From Oceanicaulis sp052055585 (GTDB lineage Bacteria > Pseudomonadota > Alphaproteobacteria > Caulobacterales > Maricaulaceae), in contig NZ_CP170485.1 of NCBI RefSeq assembly GCF_052055585.1, forward strand, positions 186,001 to 250,000: 64,000 nt of DNA, given 5' to 3'. The first letter of the stretch is position 1; the number at the start of each line of letters is the position of its first letter. A model generated the notes under the pieces. The model was not told where the DNA came from. It was given only the letters and a program-made list of their open reading frames with translations, and searched no databases. The position numbers and the translations under genes are program-made. Below, piece after piece: positions 45,401 to 53,583 of the stretch.

Positions 45401-45596
45401 GCTGGAAGTGTCGGACCGCATTGCGCTCGGCATTGCTGGCGGCGAGGCGGTAAATGCGGCGCTCGACGCCCATGGCGACTTCATCAAGGACGAAACCCTC
45501 GCTGTCAGCCTTGCGGCTGAAGCGGGTGAGGGCTTTGTCAGCGAGACTGAAATTCAGGGCGATGCCGTGCGCATCTCCGTGGCGAAAGCCGGCTAG
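42429..45596 (+). CDS. ileS: isoleucyl-tRNA synthetase, eukaryote-like type 2
   Basis: A 1055 aa class I synthetase. The HIGH box is GLPHYGHLLTG (HYGH at 73-76) inside DGPPFANGLPHYGH, and the KMSKS box is KLSKRLRNYPDP (620-624). Together with YRVVPYSWAVESPLSNFE these are signatures of IleRS type 2, related to eukaryotic cytosolic enzymes and insensitive to mupirocin, rather than the shorter type 1 of most Proteobacteria (about 940 aa with a Zn finger). The ATG at 42429 has GAGG upstream; the longer frame from 42330 has no such support. It is followed 11 nt later by leuS. Confidence 0.95.
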   Translation: MADATKSDAQKAEGANERRFPAVPGPSELPKIDAEILQFWKADGTFQASIDERPEDDQFVFYDGPPFANGLPHYGHLLTGFAKDVIPRFQTMKGKRVERRFGWDTHGLPAELSAEKDLGISGRKAVLEMGIDKFNAAARAGVMKYAGEWEDYVTRSARWVDFENDYKTLDIGFMESALWAFKQLWDKGLVYKDYRVVPYSWAVESPLSNFETRLDNSYRNRTDPAVTIGFELKEGQGELSGAKILIWTTTPWTLPSNLAAAAGADITYAIMKKGDERFILSVNGLEKYKKQLEGAEQVGTVKGADLAGLKYHPPFDYFVGWENAHQILLEDFVVDEDGTGIVHMAPGFGEDDLNACRKAGIAVVVPVDQAGRYTAQVPDYEGMLVFDANKPIIQRMKEEGKLFRHDTYDHNYPHCWRTDEPLIYKAVDSWYLKVSDFRERMVELNQDINWSPAHVKDGIFGNWLAGAQDWNISRSRFWGTPIPVWVSDDPNYPRMDVYGSIEELEAEFGVKVTDLHRPYIDELTRPNPDDPTGKSTMRRVEDVFDVWFDSGSMPYSQVHYPFENKDWFEANFPADFIVEYVAQTRGWFYTLMVLSTMLFDRPPFKNAICHGVVLDENRQKLSKRLRNYPDPMEFFDQYGSDVMRWFLISSPVLTGGDLLVPKEGREIASVQREAIAPLLNAYSFFSLYANLEARQPQIITSATDPLDRYILTKTGELANAVNAALEGYDVPRACKEATAYFDALTNWYIRRSRARFWGSEDEAAKNAAFDTLYTVLVKVSRILAPLLPITTEKVYKALTGDRSVHLTEWPKADEFPQDHDLVHAMDLVRDACSAALAVRERARLRVRLPLKTLTIVHADSAALEPFADLIRDEVNVRNVATSTDLDAYGKVELKPDPRIGKRLGKAMKDVMAASRSGEFTLNEDGTATVAGETLAAEEFTMRVVTDEGSDAEPFAGTGAIVLDTSVDADQECEGLARDLVRAIQTARKEAGLEVSDRIALGIAGGEAVNAALDAHGDFIKDETLAVSLAAEAGEGFVSETEIQGDAVRISVAKAG

Positions 45597-45607
45597 GACG
45601 ATATTCG

Positions 45608-48304
45608 ATGACCGAACAGACCGCATACGAGTTCAACGCGCTTGAGAAGAAATGGCGCGCCTACTGGCAGCAGAACCACACCATGAAGACGCCGGACCCC
45701 AAGCCCGGCGACAAGACCTTCTACGTGCTCGACATGTTCCCTTACCCGTCGGGGGCCGGTCTGCATGTGGGTCACCCGGTTGGTTATCTGTCCACGGACA
45801 TTGTCGCGCGCTACAAGCGCATGGCGGGCTACAAGGTGCTGCACCCGATGGGCTGGGACAGCTTCGGCTTGCCGGCGGAACGCTATGCCATGAAGACCGG
45901 GGTGCACCCGCAGGTCTCCACTGAAGCCAATATCGCCAACTACAAGCGCCAGATGGACCTTCTGGGTCTCGGCTATGACTGGGATCGCGAGATCCAGACC
46001 TCCAGCCCGGACTATTATCACTGGACCCAGTTCATCTTCTCCCGGCTCTATAACGCCTGGTACGATCATGACGCCCAGAAGGCCCGTCCCATGGACGAGC
46101 TGCCGATCCCGGCCGAGGTCGAGGCCGAGGGCAAGCTGGCGGTTCAGGACTATCAGGACGAGCGTCGGCTTGTGTACTACGAGACCGCGCCGGTGAACTG
46201 GTGCGCCGAGCTGGGGACCATTCTGGCCAATGAAGAGGTCTTCGACGGCAAGTCCGAGCAGGGCTATGAGGTGATCCGCGTCCCGCTCAAGCAGGTGAAG
46301 ATGCGCATCACCGCCTATGCCGAGCGCCTCATCGCCGATCTCGACGGTCTCGACTGGCCTGAGGGCATCAAGGACTCCCAACGCAACTGGATTGGCCGCT
46401 CCGAAGGCGTGCAATTGCGCTTCAAGGTGCAAGGCTCTGATCTTGAGGTCGAAACCTTCACCACCCGCGTGGACACGCTGGGCGGGGTGACCTTCCTCGC
46501 CGTCGCGCCCGAGCATGAGCTGCTGGATGCGCTGACCGCGCCGGAGCAGAAAGCGGCGGTTGAGGCTTATCGTGACGAGGCCGCGCGCAAGTCTGATCTT
46601 GATCGCACCAAGGACGCCGAAAAGACTGGCGCGCCGACGGGCAGCTTCGCCATCAACCCGGTGACGGGCCGCGCCGTGCCGATCTTCGTCGCCGACTATG
46701 TGCTGCCGGACTATGGCACGGGCGCGGTGATGGGCGTTCCGGCCCATGATGAACGCGACTTCGCCTTCGCCAGCAAGTACGGCCTCGACATCGTGCCGGT
46801 GATTGACCCGGGCGCGGATGCGCCGGAGCGCGAGGCCGTGCTGGCGGGCCAGAAATGCTGGACCGAAGACGGCGTCATGCTGGCCGCCCCGGACCAAAGC
46901 GAACTCTATCAGGCGGGCGTGCGCTGGCGCGAGGCGCGTGAAGCGGTGGCGGACCATCTGGAAGCCCAGGGCGTCGGCAAGCGCGTCATCAGCTATAATC
47001 TGCGCGACTGGATCTTCGCCCGTCAGCGCTATTGGGGTGAGCCGATCCCGATCATCCATTGGGAGGACGGCACCCGCACCACCGTGCCTGAGGACCAGCT
47101 GCCGCTGACCTTGCCGCATATCGATACCTACAAGCCGACCGGCCACGGGGAATCCCCGCTGGCGCGCGCCGAGGACTGGGTCGAGGTCACCGATCCCGTC
47201 ACCGGGATGAAGGGCCGTCGCGACACCAACACCATGCCGCAATGGGCGGGGTCGTGCTGGTATTATCTGCGCTTCAAGGACCCGCGCAACACCGCCGCCA
47301 TGGTCGATCCCGAGCTCGAAAAAGCCTGGGGCATGGTCGACCTCTATGTGGGCGGCGCCGAGCATGCCACGCTGCACCTTCTCTATGCGCGCTTCTGGCA
47401 CAAGATCCTGTTTGATCTGGGTCTGGTCTCCACCAAAGAGCCGTTCCAGAAGCTGGTGAACCAGGGCCTCCTGACCAGCCACGCCTTCAAGAATGACCGC
47501 GGTATCATCCTGCCGGTTGACGAGGTGGTTGAGCGCGAAGACGGCACGTTCGTGCATGAACCCTCCGGCGATGTGGTTGAACGCGTCGGCGCGAAGATGT
47601 CGAAATCGCTCCACAACGTTGTCACCCCGGACGATGTGGTCGAGCGCTTCGGCGCCGATGCCTTCCGCGTCCATATGATGTTCATGGGCCCGGTCGAGGC
47701 GATGCGCGAATGGGAGACCGAGAAGGTCGCCAGCGCACTCAAATTCCTCCGCCGCGTCTGGCGTTTCGCCACCGAAGGCCTCGCCAGTCCGGCCGCCGAA
47801 GAGAGTAAGCCGGTGAGCCTGGCGCTGACCAAGCTCGTGCTTGCAGTCACCGAGGATCTCGACAATCTGCGCCTCAATACCGGCATCGCCGAGCTGATGA
47901 AGTTCCTCAATGCGGTGGAAGGCCAGCCGGTTTCCAGGTCGGTGCTCGATCAGTTCATCACCGTGCTTGCGCCGTTTGCGCCCTTCATGGCCGAAGAGCT
48001 GTGGGAGAAGGCTGGTCACACCCCGTCCGTGTTTGATGCGCAATGGCCGACCGCGAACGAAGCCGATCTGGACGCTGCGATCGAGGAGATCGATGTGGTG
48101 ATCCAGGAAGGCGGCAAACGTCGCGACACCATCAAGCTGGCTCCCGATGCGGATGACCAGACCGTGCGTGACGCGTCTCTGGCGCGCCTTGCCGAGATGG
48201 GCAAATCCATCGAAGGCGTGGACATGAAGCGGGTGATCGTGGTGCGTGACAAGAAGTCGGGCCGCGTCAAACTCGTGAACGTGCCCAAGCTCGATCAGGC
48301 TTAA
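45608..48304 (+). CDS. leuS: leucyl-tRNA synthetase
   Basis: An 898 aa LeuRS. The HIGH box is SGAGLHVGHPVGY (HVGH 53-56), the editing region lies within about 225-420, and the KMSKS box is KMSKSLHNVV (663-667). Length is slightly above the bacterial average. It starts 11 nt after ileS and ends in a strong intrinsic terminator. Tandem ileS-leuS coupling is unusual, since ileS normally sits elsewhere (often near lspA). Confidence 0.97.
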   Translation: MTEQTAYEFNALEKKWRAYWQQNHTMKTPDPKPGDKTFYVLDMFPYPSGAGLHVGHPVGYLSTDIVARYKRMAGYKVLHPMGWDSFGLPAERYAMKTGVHPQVSTEANIANYKRQMDLLGLGYDWDREIQTSSPDYYHWTQFIFSRLYNAWYDHDAQKARPMDELPIPAEVEAEGKLAVQDYQDERRLVYYETAPVNWCAELGTILANEEVFDGKSEQGYEVIRVPLKQVKMRITAYAERLIADLDGLDWPEGIKDSQRNWIGRSEGVQLRFKVQGSDLEVETFTTRVDTLGGVTFLAVAPEHELLDALTAPEQKAAVEAYRDEAARKSDLDRTKDAEKTGAPTGSFAINPVTGRAVPIFVADYVLPDYGTGAVMGVPAHDERDFAFASKYGLDIVPVIDPGADAPEREAVLAGQKCWTEDGVMLAAPDQSELYQAGVRWREAREAVADHLEAQGVGKRVISYNLRDWIFARQRYWGEPIPIIHWEDGTRTTVPEDQLPLTLPHIDTYKPTGHGESPLARAEDWVEVTDPVTGMKGRRDTNTMPQWAGSCWYYLRFKDPRNTAAMVDPELEKAWGMVDLYVGGAEHATLHLLYARFWHKILFDLGLVSTKEPFQKLVNQGLLTSHAFKNDRGIILPVDEVVEREDGTFVHEPSGDVVERVGAKMSKSLHNVVTPDDVVERFGADAFRVHMMFMGPVEAMREWETEKVASALKFLRRVWRFATEGLASPAAEESKPVSLALTKLVLAVTEDLDNLRLNTGIAELMKFLNAVEGQPVSRSVLDQFITVLAPFAPFMAEELWEKAGHTPSVFDAQWPTANEADLDAAIEEIDVVIQEGGKRRDTIKLAPDADDQTVRDASLARLAEMGKSIEGVDMKRVIVVRDKKSGRVKLVNVPKLDQA

Positions 48305-48325
48305 GCACGGTCTTTTGAACAAGAC

Positions 48326-48356
48326 AAAGCCCCGGCGGAAACGCCGGGGCTTTTTT
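48326..48356 (+). terminator. intrinsic terminator after leuS
   Basis: A 12 bp stem AAAGCCCCGGCG / CGCCGGGGCTTT with a GAAA tetraloop (48338-48341) and a T-run to 48356. It can act on both strands, serving also the convergent DUF6607 gene. Confidence 0.93.
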
Positions 48357-48380
48357 GATGGGGGGCCATGTGCGCCGGAG

Positions 48381-49418
48381 CTACTCCACCTCAAGCGGTT
48401 CGCCATCCACCGTGATCTGCGCTTCCATCACCTCAGCGGCGTTGGAGAAGGCGGTCGCGCTATCCTGCTCGCCATCCAGAACGGCCTGGCCTTCATTCAG
48501 AACCGGCATGTAGAGCATGGAGCCTTCCGGATCATCCTCGGCGGTGAAGCGGTCTGCGGTTTCCAGGATCTCGTCCCAGACCTCGCGGACATCCGCCCAG
48601 TATCCTTCCGTGCCGGCCCAATAGCTTTCGGCGGCGTGTACGCCTTCAAGCTCGGTGCGCCGATAGGTGTTGATGCCGTGTTCGCGCACCAGCTCGCGTT
48701 CCTCGCCATCGCGCAGGACGAGCTTTGAATTGTCCTGTTCATGGGTCCAGCCCCATTCCAGGATCGAGTGCCGGTTCACGGCGTCGATCACATCGTAATC
48801 ATCGCGCGTGGTGGCGTCGCGGCGCGGCAGGGGGCGCCAGCTGCGGGCCGGCTCCCAGGTGGATACGCCGGCGGCATGCTCCCAGCGGGCGAGGCCGGCA
48901 TAACGCGGGCTGTCATCGACTTGATAGACGGTCTGCGACCAGGCGCCGAGAGACTGCTCTGCGGACACCTCCTGCATCTCCCATTCGCCAAAACCGCGAT
49001 AGGCCATCAGACGGTCCGGCTCATAGGCCCAATCCTGGCGCCAGTGCTTGACCACGAACGGGTTATCACGATCTCCGACTAGCAGCAGATGCTGAAGCGA
49101 GATGAAGCCCGGTTCGTCTGCGATGACATAGACCACTTCGCGGGCCGGGGTGACTTTGGGGTCGGCCAGCTCATAGTCCGCGCTGATTGGCAGGAACTCG
49201 TTGAAGTCAAACGTGACTTCGTATTCGCCAGCCATTGCGAGGATCGCCTGGCGGTCAGTTTCGACCTGGGCGGCGAACTCGGCGGCGGCGTGCGGGTTGG
49301 GGATTTGCGAGCCGTCCGCCATCGCCACGCCCTGTTGCCCGCCTGTGCTGGCGCAGGCGCCCAGCGATATGGCGGCGAGGCTGGCGGTGGCGAGCGTCAT
49401 GAAGCGAAGTTTGGTCAT
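48381..49418 (-). CDS. DUF6607-family lipoprotein
   Basis: A 345 aa protein with a lipoprotein signal (MTKLRFMTLA..., lipobox SLGAC with Cys22) and repeated Trp-rich segments (KHWRQDWAYEPDRLMAYRG, AGLARWEHAAGVSTWEPARS, SWRPLPRRD). The pattern fits the DUF6607 family, whose members sit near TonB receptors. It is divergent from a heme-type receptor across 171 bp with Fur-like palindromes, so it may be a heme- or iron-linked lipoprotein (inference). The ATG at 49418 has AGGAAAG upstream; a GTG at 49424 is an alternative. Confidence 0.75.
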   Translation of the reverse strand: MTKLRFMTLATASLAAISLGACASTGGQQGVAMADGSQIPNPHAAAEFAAQVETDRQAILAMAGEYEVTFDFNEFLPISADYELADPKVTPAREVVYVIADEPGFISLQHLLLVGDRDNPFVVKHWRQDWAYEPDRLMAYRGFGEWEMQEVSAEQSLGAWSQTVYQVDDSPRYAGLARWEHAAGVSTWEPARSWRPLPRRDATTRDDYDVIDAVNRHSILEWGWTHEQDNSKLVLRDGEERELVREHGINTYRRTELEGVHAAESYWAGTEGYWADVREVWDEILETADRFTAEDDPEGSMLYMPVLNEGQAVLDGEQDSATAFSNAAEVMEAQITVDGEPLEVE

Positions 49419-49552
49419 TGGCACTTTCCTGTCTGAGCAGCGTCACGGACATCGGCGCGCCCGGACGACCGATCGCACCGCTTGAAGAACATATCGACTG
49501 CATAGTGCGAAAGATTCTTACTTGCAATCGCAAAGCTCCTGCGCCATTCAGG

Positions 49553-49575
49553 TCTCAATTGAGAACTATTCGCAA
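49553..49575. promoter_or_regulatory. Fur-like palindromic site between DUF6607 and heme receptor
   Basis: A perfect 12 bp palindrome TCTCAATTGAGA (49553-49564) continues into TGAGAAC-T-ATTCGCA, which fits the 7-1-7 pattern of Fur boxes at 5 of 7 symmetric positions. It is placed just upstream of the receptor start. A looser similar run, TTCTTACTTGCAATCGC, lies at 49515-49531. Confidence 0.45.
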
Positions 49576-49589
49576 TCTGGGGCGAGGAT

Positions 49590-51698
49590 ATGATGACCAA
49601 GACTGAGAGACTGAACGCACGCATGGTGCTGACGGCTGGCGTTTCCGCGCTGGCACTGGCGGCGCCCGCCATGGCGGAAACGGAGGTCGCGCTGGACGAG
49701 GAAGCCAGCGATGTGATCGTGGTCACCGCCACGCGCACCCAGCTGACCAATTTTGATTATCCGGGCCTGACCAGCGTCATCTCGCTGGAGGCGTTGGATC
49801 AGAACCGCCCCTCTGACCTGATCGAGCTTCTGGAAGACATTCCGGCGCTGGAAGTCTCTGGCGGGCCGCGTCGCACCGGGCAGACCCTCAGCCTGCGTGG
49901 TCTGGGGCGAGAGAATGTCACCCTGCTAATTGATGGCGCGCGGCAGAACTTTAACAGCGCCCATGACGGCGTGCTGTTCCTGGACCCGTCTCTGCTGGGC
50001 CGTGTGGAAAGCGTGCGCGGCTCGGCCTCATCGCTCTATGGCTCAGGGGCGGCTGGTGGCGTCGTCGCCTTTGAAACGCTGGAAGCGGACGACATTCTGC
50101 AAGACGGTCAGCGGTATGGCGTGCGCGCTTCGGCGGGCTATCGCTCGGTCAATGAGGAAACCCGCGGCGCTGTGGCGCTGGTTGGCGACTGGGGCGCCTT
50201 CCGGGGTGTCGCCGCGGTCAGTGCGCGCCAGTCTGGCGATATCGCGTTGGGCTCCGGTGATGATCTCTCCGCCAGTGACGACATCGTCTCTACGCTTCTG
50301 GGGGGCGAATGGGATATGGCCGAGGGCGTCGAGCTGGAGCTGGGCTGGCTGAGCTTCCGCAATGACAGCGTTGAGCCCAATAACGGCCAGGGTGTTGCGG
50401 GCGTGGATAGTCTCAACCCGCTGATGAACAAGGATGTGGCGTCAGACAGCCTGCGCGCGACCTTGCGTTTTGATGCGCCCAGCCCGCTGATCAATCTTGA
50501 AACCACCGTCTATCACAATATCGGCGCTGTGGATGAGGTGGATGCGAGCATCAACCGCCTTGTGGAGCGGGATCTGACCACGACTGGCATTCGGGCTGAG
50601 AACCGCGCCGAGTTTGCACTGGGCGGGCTCGACATGGCGCTGGTTGCCGGCGCGGAATGGTATGAAGACGAGCAGGAAGGCTTTGATTCCGCCACCACCG
50701 ATGGGGTGCGCGGCGGCGTGCCGTCCGGCTCCACCCGTTTCACCGGCGTCTGGGCCCAGCTTGAAAGCACGCTGGACCTTGGCGCTGCAGGCAAGCTGAT
50801 CGTGCTGCCGGGCGTGCGCTTTGATCAGTTTGAAAGCGAATCCAGCGCCGCCGATGACAACACCGACGAAGCCGTCTCACCCCGCATCGCGGCGACCTGG
50901 GCGCCCAATGACAGTGTGCGGGTGTTCGGTAGCTGGTCGGAAGCCTTCCGCGCCCCGTCGCTGAACGAGCTCTATCTCAGCGACACGCACTTCTCGCTGC
51001 CGCACCCGATCCTCGGCGCCCCGGTCTTCATCACCAACAGCTTCATCGCCAATCCGAACCTGAAGCCTGAAGAGACCGAGACGATTGAGATCGGCGCCGC
51101 CTTCAGCCATCAGGGGCTGTTCACCGCCAATGACCGGCTGGAGATCAAGGGCGCCTGGTTCCAGACCGAAGCGGAAGACCTGATCAATCTGAATGTGGAC
51201 TTCGCGTTCAACCCGACCTGTTTTGCGCCGCCCTTCATGCCGTGTTCGGCGGGGACGACCTATTCCGAAAACCTGTCTGAAGCCGAGCTTGAAGGGTTCG
51301 AGATTGCAGCGGCCTATTCGGTCGGCGCGTTCGAGCTGTCCGGGTCCGTGTTTGAAGTGGATGGCGAGGACAAGGCGACGGGTGATCCGCTGGGCGCGCT
51401 GCAGCCGGTCATGGGCTTTGTGAATGCGCGCTACACCTTTGAGCCCCAACGCCTGACCCTGGGCGGCCGCGTGGCCTTCGCCTCTGATTTCGACAAGGCC
51501 GCGAGCGCTGCCGAAGTGCGCGACGGCTATGCGGTGCTCGATCTGTATGCCGGCTGGACCCCGATGGCGGACCAGCCTCTGCGCATCAATCTCGGCGTCG
51601 ATAACGTGTTTGACGAAGATTATGAGCGCGTCTTTGCAGGCGTGTCCGAAGCCGGACGCAGCGTGCGCATTGACCTGACCTGGACGGGCGCCTGGTAG
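49590..51698 (+). CDS. TonB-dependent receptor, heme/hemoglobin type
   Basis: A 702 aa outer-membrane receptor. It has a signal peptide (ending PAMAE), a TonB box region DVIVVTATRT, and plug segments SLRGLGRENVTLLIDGARQNF and VESVRGSASSLYGSGAAGG. The barrel ends in TWTGAW. The FRAP (about residue 453) and NPNL (about 488) motifs, with histidines between them (DTHF, LPHP), are the hallmarks of heme and hemoprotein receptors (HemR/HmuR family). The start may be 49590 or 49593 (two ATGs in a row); GAGG is better spaced for the second. A Fur-like palindrome lies upstream. Confidence 0.93.
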   Translation: MMTKTERLNARMVLTAGVSALALAAPAMAETEVALDEEASDVIVVTATRTQLTNFDYPGLTSVISLEALDQNRPSDLIELLEDIPALEVSGGPRRTGQTLSLRGLGRENVTLLIDGARQNFNSAHDGVLFLDPSLLGRVESVRGSASSLYGSGAAGGVVAFETLEADDILQDGQRYGVRASAGYRSVNEETRGAVALVGDWGAFRGVAAVSARQSGDIALGSGDDLSASDDIVSTLLGGEWDMAEGVELELGWLSFRNDSVEPNNGQGVAGVDSLNPLMNKDVASDSLRATLRFDAPSPLINLETTVYHNIGAVDEVDASINRLVERDLTTTGIRAENRAEFALGGLDMALVAGAEWYEDEQEGFDSATTDGVRGGVPSGSTRFTGVWAQLESTLDLGAAGKLIVLPGVRFDQFESESSAADDNTDEAVSPRIAATWAPNDSVRVFGSWSEAFRAPSLNELYLSDTHFSLPHPILGAPVFITNSFIANPNLKPEETETIEIGAAFSHQGLFTANDRLEIKGAWFQTEAEDLINLNVDFAFNPTCFAPPFMPCSAGTTYSENLSEAELEGFEIAAAYSVGAFELSGSVFEVDGEDKATGDPLGALQPVMGFVNARYTFEPQRLTLGGRVAFASDFDKAASAAEVRDGYAVLDLYAGWTPMADQPLRINLGVDNVFDEDYERVFAGVSEAGRSVRIDLTWTGAW

Positions 51699-51720
51699 AG
51701 AGGGCCGACGCCTGTCCCAC

Positions 51721-51758
51721 AAGGGGCGTGTCCGGACGCGGGCGCGCCCCTTTTTCTT
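51721..51758 (+). terminator. intrinsic terminator after heme receptor gene
   Basis: An outer stem AAGGGGCG / CGCCCCTT encloses a 16 nt GC-rich loop that can itself pair (GCGT/ACGC). It is followed by TTTC and lies 23 nt after the receptor stop. Confidence 0.75.
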
Positions 51759-51826
51759 TGCGGTTTTCCTTGTTGTGCGCTTGCACAATCGACAAGCTCT
51801 CCCGAACGGGGAAGGGGAGAGCCTCC

Positions 51827-53497
51827 ATGAACGTCAAAATCGTATCGCGTTTGAGCCTGTTGGGATTGCTGGCTGTTCTGGGCGCGTGCTCGCCTTCTGA
51901 GTTGCCGCCAGAGACCAGCGAGGCGACGCTGCGCCAGCTCACAGGCGGGGCTGTCATCGGGTTCGAGAACGAGGCGGGTGCTCAATCCTGGCTGGGCCTG
52001 TCCTATGCCGCCTCCACCGCTGGAGAAAACCGCTGGCGCGCGCCGCAAGCCGTTACGTCCTGGGAGGGCCGGTTTGAAGCGCTGGAGCATTCCGCGCCGT
52101 GTCCGCAGATCATCAACACGCTCAGCAGTGAAGCAACGGGCCGCCCGGTGGGAGAGCTTTATGGCTCCGAGGATTGCCTCAAGCTAGATGTCTACGCCCC
52201 GGCGGGCGCAGGTCCGGATACGCCCGATCGCCCGGTGATGATGTGGATCCATGGCGGCTCGAACACCTGGGGCTATGCCAGCCATTATGACGGCGCCCAG
52301 CTGGCGCAGGACCGCAATGTGGTCGTGGTGGTGATCCAGTATCGTCTGGGCCCTCTGGGCTTTTTCGCGCATCCCACCCTTGATGACAGCGTCGGCGCCA
52401 ACTTCGCCTTGCTCGACCATGTAGCGGCGTTGAACTGGATCGAGCGCGAGATCGCCCAGTTCGGCGGAGATGCGTCCAGCGTCACGATCTTCGGGGAAAG
52501 CGCGGGCGGTCAGAATGTGGCGGCGCTGATGGCCTCGCCGCTGTCTGAGGGCCTGTTTCACCGCGCTATCATCCAGTCGGGCCTGTTTGACAGCGTGCCT
52601 CTGGAGGAGGCGCAAAGCGGCGGCGAGCAGAGCGCCATCCCGGCCGCCGGGCGCATGGTGGAGGGCGGGGTCAATGCCGACGCCCTGCGCGCCGTGAGCC
52701 TTGATCAGGTGTTTGGCGCGTATGATCTGGGCGCCTCGCGAGGCAGCCTGCCGCGTGTCATTGCAGACGGGGTCACCCTGCCGTCGAGCGGTCTCGCCGG
52801 CGCCTTTCAGAGCGGTGAGTACCAGGCGGTTCCTGTGATCACGGGCACGAACCGGGACGAGATGAAGCTTTTCAACGCCTTTGATCCGGCGCTTACGACG
52901 CGGCGGTTCAGCGTTCTGATCTCACCGCGTGATCCGGGGTTCTATGACCGGCTGAGCCGGTACCAGTCACGGCTCTGGCGCATCCAGTCGGTGGATCAGC
53001 CCGTGGGATGGATGAGTGAGGCGGGGCAGGACACGGTCTGGGCCTACCGGTTTGACTGGGATGAGGCGGGCAGCCTTTTGACAACCGACTTCGCTGATAT
53101 CTTCGGCGCGGCCCATGCCATGGAGATCCCGTTCGTCTTCAATAATTTCGACTTTTTCGGGAAGATTGATCCCTTCCTGTTTCACGGTCGCAATGAGGAG
53201 GGACGCGAAGCGCTGGCCCAATCCATGGGCGCGTACTGGGCGGCGTTCGCCCATACGGGTGATCCTGGGGCCGCAGGCGGGCCGGACTGGCCGTCCGCCA
53301 GCGCGCAGCCCGTGCTGATGCGCTTTGATGCGGGCGGGGCGGAGTTGATGGAAGGCCGGGACACCATCGAGGCCTTGCTGTCTGACCTTGCAAGCGATGA
53401 GTCCCTGACGCCCGAGCAGACCTGCGCGATTGGCGCGGCGCTTGTGGACTGGTCACCGGGGCTGGCGGATGAGGTTGCAGGCGCGCTTGCGTGTTAG
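51827..53497 (+). CDS. type B carboxylesterase/lipase family lipoprotein
   Basis: A 556 aa protein with a lipoprotein signal peptide (MNVKIVSRLSLLGLLAVLGAC, lipobox Cys21). The type-B esterase fold has a nucleophile elbow FGESAGGQN with Ser225, and MWIHGGSN as oxyanion hole near residue 140. It is a membrane-anchored ester hydrolase with unknown substrate. The frame is open back to 51728, but the ATG at 51827 with GGGGAG upstream alone gives the signal peptide. The next gene, a monooxygenase producing esters or lactones, makes a pathway link plausible (inference). Confidence 0.92.
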   Translation: MNVKIVSRLSLLGLLAVLGACSPSELPPETSEATLRQLTGGAVIGFENEAGAQSWLGLSYAASTAGENRWRAPQAVTSWEGRFEALEHSAPCPQIINTLSSEATGRPVGELYGSEDCLKLDVYAPAGAGPDTPDRPVMMWIHGGSNTWGYASHYDGAQLAQDRNVVVVVIQYRLGPLGFFAHPTLDDSVGANFALLDHVAALNWIEREIAQFGGDASSVTIFGESAGGQNVAALMASPLSEGLFHRAIIQSGLFDSVPLEEAQSGGEQSAIPAAGRMVEGGVNADALRAVSLDQVFGAYDLGASRGSLPRVIADGVTLPSSGLAGAFQSGEYQAVPVITGTNRDEMKLFNAFDPALTTRRFSVLISPRDPGFYDRLSRYQSRLWRIQSVDQPVGWMSEAGQDTVWAYRFDWDEAGSLLTTDFADIFGAAHAMEIPFVFNNFDFFGKIDPFLFHGRNEEGREALAQSMGAYWAAFAHTGDPGAAGGPDWPSASAQPVLMRFDAGGAELMEGRDTIEALLSDLASDESLTPEQTCAIGAALVDWSPGLADEVAGALAC

Positions 53498-53525
53498 GCC
53501 TTGCGGGTTTCCGCTTGCAGCCTTG

Positions 53526-53544
53526 AAGTGAACAGTGTTCACTT
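53526..53544. promoter_or_regulatory. 19 bp palindromic operator AAGTGAAC-N3-GTTCACTT
   Basis: A perfect 8-3-8 inverted repeat (AAGTGAACAGTGTTCACTT), 40 nt upstream of the monooxygenase start. It shares the GTGAAC/GTTCAC arms with the SDR promoter at 28959-28973 and the AACAGTGTT core with the palindrome at 12223-12235. It is likely a TetR-family operator. Confidence 0.7.
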
Positions 53545-53583
53545 GTTCCCAGAACGAGCGGCGAAGCCGCCGGGGAGGAAGAC

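Noticed and set aside
43269..48406. Two very long open frames (785 and 937 codons) antisense to ileS and leuS.
   Set aside because: GC-rich codon bias keeps the opposite frame open; they have no ribosome site, no recognisable domain, and lie fully over certain genes.
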